Positions 8,882 to 18,076 are shown, counted from the first letter of the stretch. The stretch is 64,000 nucleotides of DNA from Frigidibacter mobilis (GCF_001620265.1 NZ_CP012661.1:3286001-3350000), one strand, 5' to 3'. Numbers and translations: made by a program. The notes: generated by a model from the letters alone, not told the origin.

Positions 8882-10423
8882 TGACGGTTGCTTGTATCGC
8901 CATGGCATGAGGTCTTCGATGCCGCTTTGCGGGTGGCCGTCGAGGATCGCGCGGAGGGTGGCCGCGATATAGTCGATCGGGTTGACGCCGGACATCTTGC
9001 AGGTGGCGACCAGCGAGGCGAGCATGGCCCAGTTCTCGGCTCCGACCTCGTTGCCTGCGAAGAGCGCGTTTTTCCGCGTCAGGGCAATCGGTCTGATTTG
9101 ATTTTCGACGGGGTTGGTGTCGAGCTCGAGGGTGCCGTCGTCAAGGAAGCGGATCAGGCCGGGCCAGTGCGCGAGGGTGTAGCGGATGTCCTCGGCCAGC
9201 TGGGATTTCTGCGGGATGCGCGAGAGCTGGGCTTCCAGCCACGGCTTGAGCGCGGCGATGATCGGGGCTGCGTTTTCGCGCCGGGCGGCCAGACGGACGG
9301 CTGCATCCTGGCCACGCACGGTTTTCTCGATCTGATAGAGCAGCGCGATCTGGCGCAGCATCTCCTCGGCGATGGGGAGCGGTCGCTCTCGAAGCGTTTC
9401 ACGAAGCGGCGGCGGACGTGGGTCCAGCAGTAGACCAGCCGCCATGGGCCACCGTCACGCTCGATTTCCGTCAGCGCGTTGTAGGACTGGTAGGCGTCGC
9501 ATTGCAGGAACCGGCCGCGGTATCCGACGAGGAACTTCAGCGGATGTTCTTTGCCCCGGCCGGGGCGTAGTGGAACAACACGATGGGCGGATCGGCACCG
9601 CCATGGCCGCGATCGTCGGACACGACGGCCCAGAAGAAGCCGCTCTTGGTGGCCTTGCGGCCTGGGTCCAGCACCGGCGCGCGGGTTTCATCGACAAAGA
9701 TGCGGTCCGCTCCGCGCAGATGGGCTTTCATGTGATTGATGATCGGCATCAGGTGGAAACAGGCGCGCCCGACCCAGTTGCCGAGCGTGCCGCGATCGAG
9801 GTCTATCCCCTGCCGCTTGAAGATCTCCGCCTGGCGGTAGAACGGAAGGTGGTCCCGAACTTCGAGACGATGATCCAAGCAATGAACAGCTCCGTGGGCA
9901 GCCCGCCGGCACGACATGCTCGGGGCGTGCGCCTGCGCCACGGCTTGCGAGCAGCGGCGGCAGGCGTATCTGGGCCGCCGCGTGACCAGCACCCGGAACT
10001 GCGCGGGATCACGTCCAGCCGCTCGGAAACGTCCTCGCCGATCCTTGCCATCTCGCCGCAGCCGCAGGGACAGAGCGTGCTGGCGGGCTCGATCACCCGC
10101 TCGACCCGGGCAGATGCGGGGGAGATGCCCGCGGTTGCGTGCCGGCTTGCGGGGCGTCTCCCCCGGGCCCTTTGCAGTGCCGCCTCTGCCTTTTCCTGTG
10201 CGGCCTCAAGCACGCCCTGGGCCAGTTCGGCATCCTCGAGCGGCAGGTTGAACTGGTCCGGCGACAGCTTCTCCGAACGCTTGCCGAACTTCTCGCGCTG
10301 CGCCGCGTGCAGGATATCCTGCAGCCGCCGGTTGGCCTCTTGCGTCTCGGCCAGCGTCGCCTCCACCTCGGCGAGGCGGGCCTTCAGCAGAGCGTTTTCA
10401 CGCGCAAGATCAGCGGTTTCCAT
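8882..10423 (-). pseudogene. tnpC: IS66 transposase TnpC, six frameshifts as written
   Basis: The DDE transposase of IS66 copy 1. Segments in alternating frames tile a complete TnpC: an N-terminal coiled coil (ENALLKARLAEVEATLAE), the SEKL motif, the zinc-binding CPCGCGEM, then RYACRRCSQAVAQAHAP, GGLPTELFIAWIIVSKFG, LPFYRQAEIFKRQGIDLDR, the catalytic DETRAPVLDPG, and the C-terminal LDTNPVENQIRPIAL and DLMPWRYK. Each of the six joins (9374-9377, 9562-9565, 9854-9856, about 9904-9908, 9922-9925, 10005-10007) needs one added base, almost always in a G/C run. The protein is well conserved between joins, which is unlike random decay. Confidence 0.85.
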
Positions 10424-10435
10424 GAGGGAAGTGAA

Positions 10436-10846
10436 TCACGGGATTCCCTTGCAGGCCAGCAAAAAAAGGCTTTTCAGCGCATTTTGCCAGTCATCCAGCC
10501 ACCAGCGGACGCCGCGCGCGTTCCGACCGGACCAGCCGCCAGTCCAGCCCTCGAACAGGGCCGCCAGTTGCGCCGACGACATCCGCATCACCCCGCCCTG
10601 CACCTGCGGCCAGACGAACCTGGCATCCTCCAATCGCTTGTGAACCAGCACCATGCCGGTCTGATCCCAGACCAGAAGCTTGATCCTGTCTGCCCGTTTC
10701 GAACGGAACACGAAGACAGCCCCGCAGAACGGGTCGAGGCCGAACATCTCCTGAACGGCCAGCGCCAGGCCATCGATCCCCTTGCGGAAATCCACCGGCC
10801 GTGTCGCGACATAGACCTTCACCGGCCCGCCGTGGCTGAACATCAC
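10436..10846 (-). CDS. tnpB: IS66 accessory protein TnpB, C-terminus altered by a frameshift
   Basis: The IS66 Orf2 protein, needed for transposition though its biochemical role is unclear. Residues 9-100 match the family (VKVYVATRPVDFRKGIDG, CGAVFVFRSKRADRIKLL, MRMSSAQLAALFEG). The product is 136 aa instead of about 115, because one base appears lost in the CCC run at 10548-10550: the family tail would read LDWRLV from there and end sooner. The start ATG at 10846 overlaps the end of tnpA. Confidence 0.85.
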   Translation of the reverse strand: MMFSHGGPVKVYVATRPVDFRKGIDGLALAVQEMFGLDPFCGAVFVFRSKRADRIKLLVWDQTGMVLVHKRLEDARFVWPQVQGGVMRMSSAQLAALFEGWTGGWSGRNARGVRWWLDDWQNALKSLFLLACKGIP

Positions 10847-11319
10847 GATGCCGCAGCCCGTGCCGCCCGGATCGCTCGCGTCAACTGGCCCTCATCGGCA
10901 CCAGCGCCAGCACGGATCACGACATCACCGACGACAATTTCGAGATCGGGCCCCGTTTCGAGATCGGGCCCCGTGACAGCCGCCGGTGCCTCGGCCGAAT
11001 TGTCATCGACCACCAATTCCGCGAAGACCGGCAAGACTGCCACGTTCCCGGGCACCACGAGATTGCCTTTGCGAAGCTGCTTGCGCCAATCGTAGATCTG
11101 CCAGCGGGTCGTGCCGTGCCGGCGCGCAACCTCGGCGACCGTCACCCCGGGCATCATGCTCTCCGCCGCGATCCGCGCCCGCTCCGCCTTGTTGCGCCGA
11201 CGCCGCCCGCTCGGACCCTCGATCACGTCCAGCCGGGAAACCTCAAAAACCGTCGAGCCGTCCAAATGGACGCCCATTTTGCCGTCTCTTGCCAAATCCA
11301 AACCCTCCGCCACGCACAT
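10843..11319 (-). CDS. tnpA: IS66 accessory protein TnpA (HTH)
   Basis: The IS66 Orf1, a small DNA-binding protein. A helix-turn-helix spans GVTVAEVARRHGTTRWQIYDWRKQ, preceded by the basic run SGRRRRNKAERARI. The C-terminus IVVGDVVIRAGAGADEGQL is the family end that overlaps tnpB. Two starts are possible, ATG 11319 and ATG 11277; neither has a strong ribosome site. It contains a short in-frame repeat (TGPDLETGPDLE) encoded by an 18-bp tandem duplication. Confidence 0.8.
   Translation of the reverse strand: MCVAEGLDLARDGKMGVHLDGSTVFEVSRLDVIEGPSGRRRRNKAERARIAAESMMPGVTVAEVARRHGTTRWQIYDWRKQLRKGNLVVPGNVAVLPVFAELVVDDNSAEAPAAVTGPDLETGPDLEIVVGDVVIRAGAGADEGQLTRAIRAARAAAS
10941..10974. repeat. 18-bp tandem duplication in tnpA
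   Basis: The unit CGAGATCGGGCCCCGTTT at 10941-10958 is followed by 16 bases of a second identical copy. It adds six residues (TGPDLE twice) to TnpA and keeps the frame. Confidence 0.9.
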
Positions 11320-11378
11320 GTGCGCAGAATGGCCCGATCAGGTCAGCAATGGCAGGAGGTGGTCGGCGTGGCGCTTAC

Positions 11379-11386
11379 GAGTGTCT
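11379..11386 (+). repeat. 8-bp target site duplication, right copy (IS66 copy 1)
   Basis: GAGTGTCT, identical to 8839-8846, follows the IS66 right end CGCTTAC. Confidence 0.95.
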
Positions 11387-11838
11387 CGGAGGATGACGGG
11401 CGGCGGCAGGCCGTATCGCTCCGGCTGATGCTGACGCGCAACGAACTGGCGACAATGGCCGACCTAGTGGAAGAATTCATTCGGCTGGGCGAGAACCTGC
11501 GAAGCGAAGCGGATATCGTCGCTTTTCATGCGGATATCCGCGAAGTGGTCGTACGTATGGCGCAAGACCCGAACCGCCTGATTGACCCCGCGGCCGAAGG
11601 CCTTGGCGATGCGATGGAATTCCTCGAAGACCTTCCCTACCGAAGCGTGCTTTTGCGTACCAACATCGATCGCTGGATCGAAAATGCAGGAGAACGCCAG
11701 GTCGTCATCGACGGGTTGAGCTCCAAGTTGCGCAGCTATCGGCGCTGGCTGTCTTCCCGCGATGTCTGGGTGCCACTCTATGACAATGCGCCTGACAGCG
11801 AATGGGTGACTGCGATGCCAGTTGAGTTTCTACCTTGA
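11387..11838 (+). pseudogene. ppkA: PpkA-like Ser/Thr kinase, C-terminal end (after IS66 copy 1)
   Basis: This continues the frame broken by IS66 copy 1: SEDDGRRQAVSLRLMLTRNEL, VRMAQDPNRLID, MEFLEDLPYRSVLL, LSSKLRSYRRWLSSRDVWVP, and the terminal AMPVEFLP. The order RVLLTRNQL, ARDPNQ, DGLPYKS, DxWVxL, LPLEFLP-like is what I recall for the extreme C-terminus of T6SS PpkA kinases, which carry a von Willebrand domain before it. The stop (11836-11838) overlaps the TTG start of the next gene, so the unit was translationally coupled to tagT. This assignment and the tagTSR neighbours support each other. Confidence 0.65.
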
Positions 11839-12581
11839 CGTCCTTTAGTGTCACCGCCCCATGCCTGCGCGTGTCCTTGTCCGAAAGTATGCGCGCTTTC
11901 AAGATGGTCGCCGACGGCCTTACGATTACAGCAGGCGAAATGGTCGCCGTCACCGGCGAAAGCGGGTCGGGCAAGACGATGCTGCTGGAGGCTCTGGGCC
12001 TGTTGCGCAGGCCCGATCCCGGGTCACATTACGGGATTGTTAGGGTTGACGGCACGGTCGCACTGGCGGCGGCTTGGGACGGCCCTGATGCGCAGGCGAA
12101 ACTGGCCCGCCTGCGGCGTGAACTGTTCGGATTCGTGCCGCAATCGGGCGGGCTGTTGCCCTTTTTCGATGTGACACGAAACATTGCCTTGGCCCAGCAG
12201 CTTTCGGGTCGGAGTGATCGCGCCTATCTCACGCATCTCTTGCAGATTCTGGGGCTTTTCAAATTACGCCATGCGATGCCCGATGGTCTGTCGATCGGGG
12301 AGCGGCAGCGTGTGGCCATTGCCCGCGCGTTGGCACACCGCCCGCTGGCCGTGATCGCCGATGAACCGACTGCAGCGCTCGATCCCTATCTGTCGCAAGA
12401 GGTGATGGCACTGTTCCTGTCGCTGGCGGCGGATCAGGGCACAGCCGTGATTGTCTCGACGCACAATGTCGATCTTGTGCACAACCTCGGCCTGCGCCAG
12501 CTTCAGATGATTCCAGAAGTGCTTGCACCTATTGGTGATGACAGGACAACTACTATTGTCAGCACTCTGCGCGTGTCATGA
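11835..12581 (+). CDS. tagT: ABC transporter ATPase, TagT-like (T6SS regulatory module)
   Basis: A 248-aa ATP-binding subunit of a LolD/MacB-like ABC complex. It has Walker A GESGSGKT (about residues 41-48), Q-loop FVPQSGG, signature [15 protein letters not shown], Walker B LAVIADEP and the switch histidine in VSTHNVD. The TTG start overlaps the ppkA stop; an internal ATG (residue 19) is an alternative. It overlaps tagS by 4 bp. In Pseudomonas aeruginosa TagT and TagS form an ABC complex that acts with TagR and TagQ upstream of the PpkA kinase to switch on type VI secretion. The gene order here (ppkA-tagT-tagS-tagR) is the reverse of tagQRST-ppkA. The role is inferred from context. Confidence 0.8.
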   Translation: MTSFSVTAPCLRVSLSESMRAFKMVADGLTITAGEMVAVTGESGSGKTMLLEALGLLRRPDPGSHYGIVRVDGTVALAAAWDGPDAQAKLARLRRELFGFVPQSGGLLPFFDVTRNIALAQQLSGRSDRAYLTHLLQILGLFKLRHAMPDGLSIGERQRVAIARALAHRPLAVIADEPTAALDPYLSQEVMALFLSLAADQGTAVIVSTHNVDLVHNLGLRQLQMIPEVLAPIGDDRTTTIVSTLRVS

Positions 12582-13362
12582 TCCAGCGTGCACCGCAGAT
12601 TATCATGATTGCCCTCGCCGCACTCTGGCGAGACAGGTTTCAGATCGCCTGCACTCTTGCGATGATTGTGGGAATCGTCGTGCCGCTGCTGACGGTCCTC
12701 GGTGCGAAGAACGGCGCAGTGGCCGAGCTTATGGGCAGCCTGACTGCGAACCCGAGCCTTTTGACCATTGAAACGGAAGGCAATGACCGCGTCACCGCCG
12801 ATCAGATTGCGCAGGTTGAAGGTTTGTCGGGCGTGATCTTCGCCGTGCCGCAAAGTCGCAGCCAGATCAATTGGGTCAGGGTTCGGCATGAAGGTGTGCC
12901 ACTGCTCAAGAATGCAAGGCTATACACAACGGGCCCCGGTGATCCGCTGCTGGCAGGGTATGCTGAGCCGGATGACACTCAAGTCGCGGTAAGCGCTGAA
13001 CTTGCCGAGCGGCTCTCACTGGCAATTGGTGACAAGCTCGACATCGTCACCGATGCGCCAGGCCGCCCGCGTCAGGGCCGCACCATGCGCACAGTGGCGA
13101 CGATCCTGCCGCCTGGTCGGATCGCCGGAGAGCAAATCCTGATCGACCCGGCGTTCATGGAACTGCTTGAGGCGTTTTCTGATGGCTATGCCGTGCCCCA
13201 GCTTGGGATTGACGACGGGCAGGACCTTGCCAGCCGACCCGCAAGCTATGAAGGCCTGCGTGTCAGCGTGGCGCAGATGGCCGATGTCGGACACGTCCGC
13301 CAGAGCGTCGAAACCATCCTGCGGCGCAATACCCATTCTGCCGCGACGGCCATCGAGAATAC
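12578..13362 (+). pseudogene. tagS: ABC permease (FtsX-type), TagS-like, 5' part interrupted by IS66 copy 2
   Basis: The N-terminal two thirds of an inner-membrane permease: a first membrane segment (IACTLAMIVGIVVPLLTVL, residues 24-42) and a large periplasmic domain typical of MacB/FtsX proteins. The frame reads into the IS66 end after AATAIENT. With the IS (13363-15852) and one 8-bp repeat removed, it joins in frame with 15861-16287, giving about 403 aa with three further membrane helices. The ATG overlaps the tagT stop. TagS pairs with TagT in the T6SS control module. Without the C-terminal helices the product is almost surely inactive. Confidence 0.8.
13355..13362 (+). repeat. 8-bp target site duplication, left copy (IS66 copy 2)
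   Basis: GAGAATAC precedes the IS66 left end GTAAGCGG and is identical to 15853-15860. Confidence 0.95.
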
Positions 13363-13384
13363 GTAAGCGGGCAGCCGAGACCGT

Positions 13385-14972
13385 TCAGGCCTTGTAGTTC
13401 CAAGGCATGAGAGCGGCGATCTCTGCGCTCAGCCACTGGTTGGCGATGCGCTCCAATGTCTGGGTCAGCCACGCGACGGGGTCGACGTTGTTCATCTTGC
13501 AGGTCTGCAAGAGCGTGGCGATGGTCGCCCATGTCCGACCGCCACCATCCGAACCGGCGAACAGGCTGTTCTTTCTCGTGATTGTCTGGGGCCTGATGGC
13601 GCGCTCGACAATGTTGGAGTCGAGCTCGACGAGGCCGTCGGTCAGGAAGCGCTCGAAGATCTCGCGCCGGGTGATGGCATAGCGCAGGGCCTCGGCCAGC
13701 TTCGATTTCCCCGAGATGCGGGGCAAGGTCTGCTGCCAGAGTGTGAACAGATCGGCGACGATCGGCGCCGAGACAGCCTGGCGCGCGGCAGCGCGCGCCT
13801 CGGGGCTTTGGCCGCGAACCTCTGCCTCGAGCTTCCAGAGCTCGGTCATCCGCTCGACCGTGGCGGTGGCGATCTCCGAGGCGCCGGCAGCGTGGAGCTC
13901 GAAGAAGCGGCGCCGGGAGTGGGCCCAGCATCCCGCCAGGCGCGGGCCGTCGTTGCCCCCGTCCTTGCGTATCAGCTTGTTGTAAGCGGCATAGCCGTCC
14001 ACCTGCACAATACCGCGGTAGTTGCCGAGGTGCCGGCGCACGCAGTCGCCGGACCGGCTGTCTTCGAAGCGATAGGCCACCATGGGCGGACCACTTCCGC
14101 CGAAGGTGCTGTCATCGCGGCATAGGCCCAGAGCCAGGCTTTCTTTGTGGTGCCTGTGCCGGGGCGAGGGTCGGCAGGCTGGTTTCGTCCGCGAAGACCC
14201 GGGCGCCCTTCAGGATCTCACCCAGGACGTGGTCTGCAAGGATATCCAGCTCGAAGCCGACCCGGCCCATCCACTGCGCCATCAGCCGCCGGTCGAGGTC
14301 GACCAGATCGCGGGCATAAATCCCTTCCTGGCGATAGAGCGGCAGGCCGTCGGCGTATTTGGAGACCGCGATCTGCGCCAGCAGCGCCTCGGTCGGCAGG
14401 CCACTTTCGATGATGTGCGCCGGGGCCAGGGCCTGGATGACGCCGTCCCAGCCCTTGAACGCGTATTTTGGGCGGCGGGTGACGATCACCCGGAACTTCG
14501 CCGGGATCACATCCAGCCGCTCGGAGACGTCTTCCCCGATCAGCACCTTCTGCTTGCCCGCGTGCTCCGGCAGGTCCTCGGGCTCGATCACCACCTCAAC
14601 CCGCTCCAGATGCGGCGGGAAGCCCTTGCGCGCCCGGGGCGGTCGCTTCTCATCCGAGGACCGGCCCTTGCCGACCTGCGCCCTGAGGGCAGAGATGCCG
14701 GTCTCGATCTCTTCAAAGACAAAGGCCTGCTGCGCATCCTCGTCCCCACTCGGCTCTCCGGTGCCAAGCTTCTCCGAGCGGCGCCCGAACCGGGCCCGGT
14801 CATAGGCCTTCAGGATCTGCATCAGTCGCTTGATCCGCTCGTCGGCATCCGAGCTGCGGGCTTTCAAAGCCGCATTCTCGTCCTCCAGGGCCGCCGTCTT
14901 CTGCGCCATCGCGCGGACCATGGACTTCAGCAGGTCCATGTCATCGGGAAGGGAGAGATCGCCGCCGCTCAT
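13385..14972 (-). pseudogene. tnpC: IS66 transposase TnpC, two frameshifts as written
   Basis: The DDE transposase of copy 2. The first segment (14972 to about 14162) holds the N-terminal coiled coil, the FGRRSEKL motif, GEDVSERLDVIPAKFRVIV, GLPTEALLAQIAVSKYADG and the catalytic ADETSLPTL. The second (from 14083) holds QVDGYAAYNKL, GCWAHSRRRFFEL, ELDSNIVERAIRPQTI and ALMPWNYKA. The breaks at the GGGG run 14161-14164 and near 14119-14120 are each repaired by one added base. The start at 14972 (MSGGDLSLP) follows GGAG-rich DNA; the frame is open to 15041. Confidence 0.88.
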
Positions 14973-15056
14973 GGCATCAAGGATAGCATATCCCGGCGAG
15001 GCATTCCGCAGGTATCGGCGCCCAAGGGGCAGATGATTCACTTTGCCGCAGCCGGG

Positions 15057-15401
15057 TTATCCAGCAAATACAGGGGCTTTGACTGCCACGGGACGAACCC
15101 GCTTCCAGTCCAGACCGTCGAGCAACGCCATGAGCTGGGCATGGTTGAGCTGCACCCGGACATGCCCGATCCGCGGCCAGCAGAACGTGGATTTCTCGAG
15201 GCGTTTCGCAAAGAGGCAGACGCCGCTGCCATCCCACCAGACGATTTTCACCCGGTCCGCCCGCTTCGCCCGGAACACATAAAGCGCGCCGCTGAACGGG
15301 TCGCTGCCAGCATCGCGCACCAGGGACAGCAGGCTGTCCGGTCCTTTGCGGAAGTCGACCGGATGGCTCGCGAGAAAGACCCGCACACCGGACGGGATCA
15401 T
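15057..15401 (-). CDS. tnpB: IS66 accessory protein TnpB
   Basis: A 114-aa IS66 Orf2 of normal length: VRVFLASHPVDFRKGPDSLL, SGALYVFRAKRADRVKIVWW, RVQLNHAQLMALLDGLDWKR. It overlaps tnpA by 4 bp and is intact, unlike the frameshifted tnpB in copy 1. Confidence 0.9.
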   Translation of the reverse strand: MIPSGVRVFLASHPVDFRKGPDSLLSLVRDAGSDPFSGALYVFRAKRADRVKIVWWDGSGVCLFAKRLEKSTFCWPRIGHVRVQLNHAQLMALLDGLDWKRVRPVAVKAPVFAG

Positions 15402-15769
15402 GCCGAGCGCACCGCGCTGATGAGACGGCGCAACGCGGCCTCGCCAAGATCGGGCGCGACGCGGATGAGGACATCGCCCACAACGATTTCCACCAGCGGC
15501 ACCGGGGCGCCTGGGGGAACATCCTCCTTCTGCTTGTTCAGGAAAGCCTTGCGCCAGCCGAACAGCTGCGGCGGGGAAATCCCCAGACGGCGGGCCAGCG
15601 CGGAAACATTGATGCCAGGCTCCAGCGCCGCTGTGACAGCCTGCGCCTTGAACTCATCCGACCAACGGCGCCGCTCGCCGACCGGCGCACCGTCCAGCCG
15701 CTCAACGAACGCCTCGACCAACTGCAAGCTACCAGTCGCAGGCATAGGCGTAGAACTGGTCGTAGACAT
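15398..15769 (-). CDS. tnpA: IS66 accessory protein TnpA (HTH)
   Basis: A 123-aa IS66 Orf1 with the motif RRWSDEFKAQAVTAALEPG and a helix-turn-helix (INVSALARRLGISPPQLFGW), ending in the family segment EIVVGDVLIRVAPDLGE. It is the first gene of the element on the minus strand. Confidence 0.88.
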   Translation of the reverse strand: MSTTSSTPMPATGSLQLVEAFVERLDGAPVGERRRWSDEFKAQAVTAALEPGINVSALARRLGISPPQLFGWRKAFLNKQKEDVPPGAPVPLVEIVVGDVLIRVAPDLGEAALRRLISAVRSA

Positions 15770-15852
15770 GGATCCTCGGCGATCAGGGCAACGCCGGAAG
15801 CCTACCCCAGACCGGACATGCCATTAACCCACGGGGTTCTCTTCCCGCTTAC

Positions 15853-15860
15853 GAGAATAC
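15853..15860 (+). repeat. 8-bp target site duplication, right copy (IS66 copy 2)
   Basis: GAGAATAC, identical to 13355-13362, follows the IS66 right end CGCTTAC. Confidence 0.95.
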
Positions 15861-16287
15861 ATTGCGCACCGTGGCCGATCTCCAAGCCGCGTTCCGGCTG
15901 ATCGCTACCGTAGGCTTTGTCGGCCTTGCCGCAGCGCTCGTCGGTGCGCAGATCAACGATGTGCGCCGGCAGCGCCGCGTGCTTGCCACCCTCACACTGC
16001 TCGGCTTTGACCGGCGCGACCTGCTCCTCCTTCCCGCCATCCAGTCTGCGCTCGTCATCGGGCTGGGCCTGCTGCTGTCGCTCGTGGTCTTTACCCCTGC
16101 GGCAGGGCTGGCGGACCGCATCCTGAACCCGAACGTGGGGGTATCGGAGGCCTTTGTTGCCTTGCGCGCAGGCGATCTGGGTGCCGTGATCGCTGCAGGC
16201 ATCACTGTCGCAGTCACCGCGAGCCTGCTGGCCGGCCGACAGATCCTCGCCATCGACCCGGCCCTGATACTGAGGGAAGCCCCATGA
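15861..16287 (+). pseudogene. tagS: ABC permease TagS-like, 3' part after IS66 copy 2
   Basis: The C-terminal FtsX domain of the split permease. It has three membrane helices (LIATVGFVGLAAALVGA, LVIGLGLLLSLVVF, AVIAAGITVAVTASLLAG) and the cytoplasmic loop RRQRRVLATLTLLGFDRRDL that contacts the ATPase. It ends LAIDPALILREAP, the usual terminus of this permease type. The frame is continuous with 12578-13362 once the IS is removed. Its stop overlaps the tagR start by 4 bp, so tagR may now depend on a promoter in or near the IS. Confidence 0.8.
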
Positions 16288-17918
16288 CACTGCTGTTGCG
16301 CCCTAGCCTGATGACCCTGGGCCTCACCGGCCTGATCTTTGCATCCGGCATGCCGCTTGCCGCGCAGATCACATGGGACCGCGAGTTCTATGATCTGGGC
16401 GGAGCGCGGTTCGATTTGCCCGAGGCAGATCTGATCCTGCCCTTGCCATGCAATGGTGGCGCGATGGCGTTTCAGCGCATAACCGTCGCCGTCGATGCCG
16501 GTGATCCGTTGGCAGACCGGCGCATCCGGCTAGGTCAGTCAGGTACACAGGTAGGCTATCTGGATTATCTGCGCGAGGAGTTCCTGCGCGGGGCGTTCAC
16601 GTCTCCAGATGGCAGCAGCCAATACTACATAGCGCGTTATGAACTGACCGAGTTGCAATACGCTGCCATCTCCGATCCCGATTGCGCCAACCAGCCCACG
16701 CCCTCAGTGCGGCTGACTGTGCCAAAACTGGGCCTATCTTGGTTTGAAGCCACTGACATCGCCCGCATGTATACTGAGTGGCTGCGCACCGCCGCGCCCG
16801 ATGCTCTGCCCCGGCAAAACGACCAGCCCGCCTATCTGCGCCTACCCACCGAACCAGAATGGGAATTTGCCGCACGCGGCGGTGAGGCCATTGACCCGCT
16901 CGATTTCAGCGCCGTTCGCCCCCCGATGGAGGGGGATTTGCAGGCCTACGCGCAGTTTGAACAGACCGGGCCTACACCAGTTGGTGCCAAAGGGCCGAAC
17001 CCGCTCTTGCTGTTCGACATGCTTGGCAATGCGGAAGAGCTTATGCTTGAACCGTTCCGGCTCAATGCCGTCGGCCATACTCATGGGCAAGTTGGCGGGA
17101 TCGTCACGCGGGGCGGCTCCTACGGCGGAACGGCTGATGACATGCGGTCGTCTCGACGCTCTGAATGGCCACCCTACAACAGTCGCACCGGGCTGGCGCA
17201 GGCGCAGGAGACATTCGGCATGCGCCTCGTCGTCGCGGCGCATGTGCTGACCGATGGCGCGCTGGTCGATGCAGTCCAGCAATCCTGGCGCGCCCGGTTC
17301 GAGGGCGACACAATGTCGGATGCGGCCACGCTGCCGCGTGAGGCGTTACAGGCTCTGATCGACGCCGAGCTTGACCCTGCCCGCAAGGCTGCGCTCGAAG
17401 CCATGCAGTTCCGCCTGACCGAAGCACAAGCCGCTGCCGACATGGCCACCCGCGCGCAGGTGGCGGCGACACTGCAAATGGCCACGGTGATGCTGGATAA
17501 CATCCGCCTTCAGGATGGACGGATCGACGGGATGACCGACTATCTTGGCGTGCTCGATTCACAGATCGCAGGGATTGAGGCCAATGCGATTGGGGCGGCG
17601 GCCGAGACCGTGGCGCAAGCTTTGGCCGAGGCGAAAAACAGCCGCACAGGGTTCGAGACCACGATTGCAACGCTGACCGTGTTGCGGCGTGATCTCCTGT
17701 CAAGCTACCGCGAGGCACTCAACCTGCTCGCCACCGCGGACTCGGCATGGTTCGAGAGCGAGTTCAGCGTGCTTCAGGACAAGCTCGCCCAGCGTGGCAA
17801 TGCAGCGCTGGCGCAAAGCGCCCGGTGGATGCGTGCCGATCTGGGAGTGTTCCGCGACAACCCCGACATGGATGCCGAGATACTGCTGAGCCTGACACGG
17901 GAGATATCCGAAGAATGA
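16284..17918 (+). CDS. tagR: SUMF1/formylglycine-generating-enzyme-fold secreted protein, TagR-like
   Basis: A 544-aa exported protein. A signal peptide (MTLLLRPSLMTLGLTGLIFA, cleavage after AAQ) precedes a SUMF1-type domain: YYIARYELTELQYAAI (about residues 112-127), LSWFEATDIARMYTEWL, LRLPTEPEWEFAARGG, GPNPLLLFDMLGNAEEL, IVTRGGSYGG, FGMRLVV. The C-terminal 200 residues are alanine-rich and predicted helical. SUMF1 proteins next to an ABC pair and PpkA are TagR in type VI secretion, where the fold is regulatory rather than catalytic and sits in the periplasm. No CxxxC-like oxidase pair is obvious, in line with that. It lies in a tight operon (4-bp overlaps on both sides). Confidence 0.8.
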   Translation: MTLLLRPSLMTLGLTGLIFASGMPLAAQITWDREFYDLGGARFDLPEADLILPLPCNGGAMAFQRITVAVDAGDPLADRRIRLGQSGTQVGYLDYLREEFLRGAFTSPDGSSQYYIARYELTELQYAAISDPDCANQPTPSVRLTVPKLGLSWFEATDIARMYTEWLRTAAPDALPRQNDQPAYLRLPTEPEWEFAARGGEAIDPLDFSAVRPPMEGDLQAYAQFEQTGPTPVGAKGPNPLLLFDMLGNAEELMLEPFRLNAVGHTHGQVGGIVTRGGSYGGTADDMRSSRRSEWPPYNSRTGLAQAQETFGMRLVVAAHVLTDGALVDAVQQSWRARFEGDTMSDAATLPREALQALIDAELDPARKAALEAMQFRLTEAQAAADMATRAQVAATLQMATVMLDNIRLQDGRIDGMTDYLGVLDSQIAGIEANAIGAAAETVAQALAEAKNSRTGFETTIATLTVLRRDLLSSYREALNLLATADSAWFESEFSVLQDKLAQRGNAALAQSARWMRADLGVFRDNPDMDAEILLSLTREISEE

Positions 17919-18076
17919 GCTCTTCAAGAATGTGCCCAGCCGTTCTCCTCTATGGTGCCCTGTTGCTGATCTTGCCCTTCGATGCGGCGGCGATGACGGG
18001 TGGGTTTTCAGGCCCTGATGCCCCCTCCGGTCCGCCCGATGAGCCAGAGCCGATGCTGCTCACGTCCTTAATTTAA
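17915..18076 (+). CDS. 53-residue secreted or membrane-anchored peptide in the tag operon
   Basis: The ATG overlaps the tagR stop (ATGA). The product has an N-terminal hydrophobic signal (CPAVLLYGALLLILPF) followed by a short proline-rich acidic tail (SGPDAPSGPPDEPEPM). I do not recognise a family. The overlap with tagR and the export signal argue that it is a real gene of the module. After cleavage the mature part would be only about 28 residues. Confidence 0.5.
   Translation: MSSSRMCPAVLLYGALLLILPFDAAAMTGGFSGPDAPSGPPDEPEPMLLTSLI

Larger units (their letters stand above)
8847..11378 (-). mobile_element. IS66-family insertion sequence, copy 1
   Basis: A 2532-bp element bounded by GTAAGCGCGACGACG on the left and its near inverted copy (GTAAGCGCCACGCCG read on the other strand) on the right, flanked by the perfect 8-bp duplication GAGTGTCT. 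On the minus strand it carries tnpA, tnpB and tnpC in the canonical IS66 order. It splits the ppkA-like gene; excision restores an uninterrupted frame (GWLSSVSEDDGRR). The clean duplication shows a simple, probably recent insertion. Its tnpB and tnpC are frameshifted as written, at G/C runs. Confidence 0.95.
13363..15852 (-). mobile_element. IS66-family insertion sequence, copy 2 (different subtype)
   Basis: A 2490-bp element whose left end begins GTAAGCGGGCAG and whose right end, read on the other strand, begins GTAAGCGGGAAG. It is flanked by the perfect duplication GAGAATAC. It carries tnpA, tnpB and tnpC on the minus strand. Its proteins differ clearly from those of copy 1, so the two arrived independently rather than by local duplication. 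It splits tagS. Confidence 0.95.

Noticed and set aside
9560..9570. programmed ribosomal frameshifting as the cause of the many frame changes
   Set aside because: Only the IS3 orfA/orfB junction has the expected overlap. The other sites need up to six shifts in one gene and lie at ordinary G/C runs.
14082..15827. 581-codon open frame on the plus strand across IS66 copy 2
   Set aside because: Antisense to tnpC, tnpB and tnpA, which carry all the conserved motifs.
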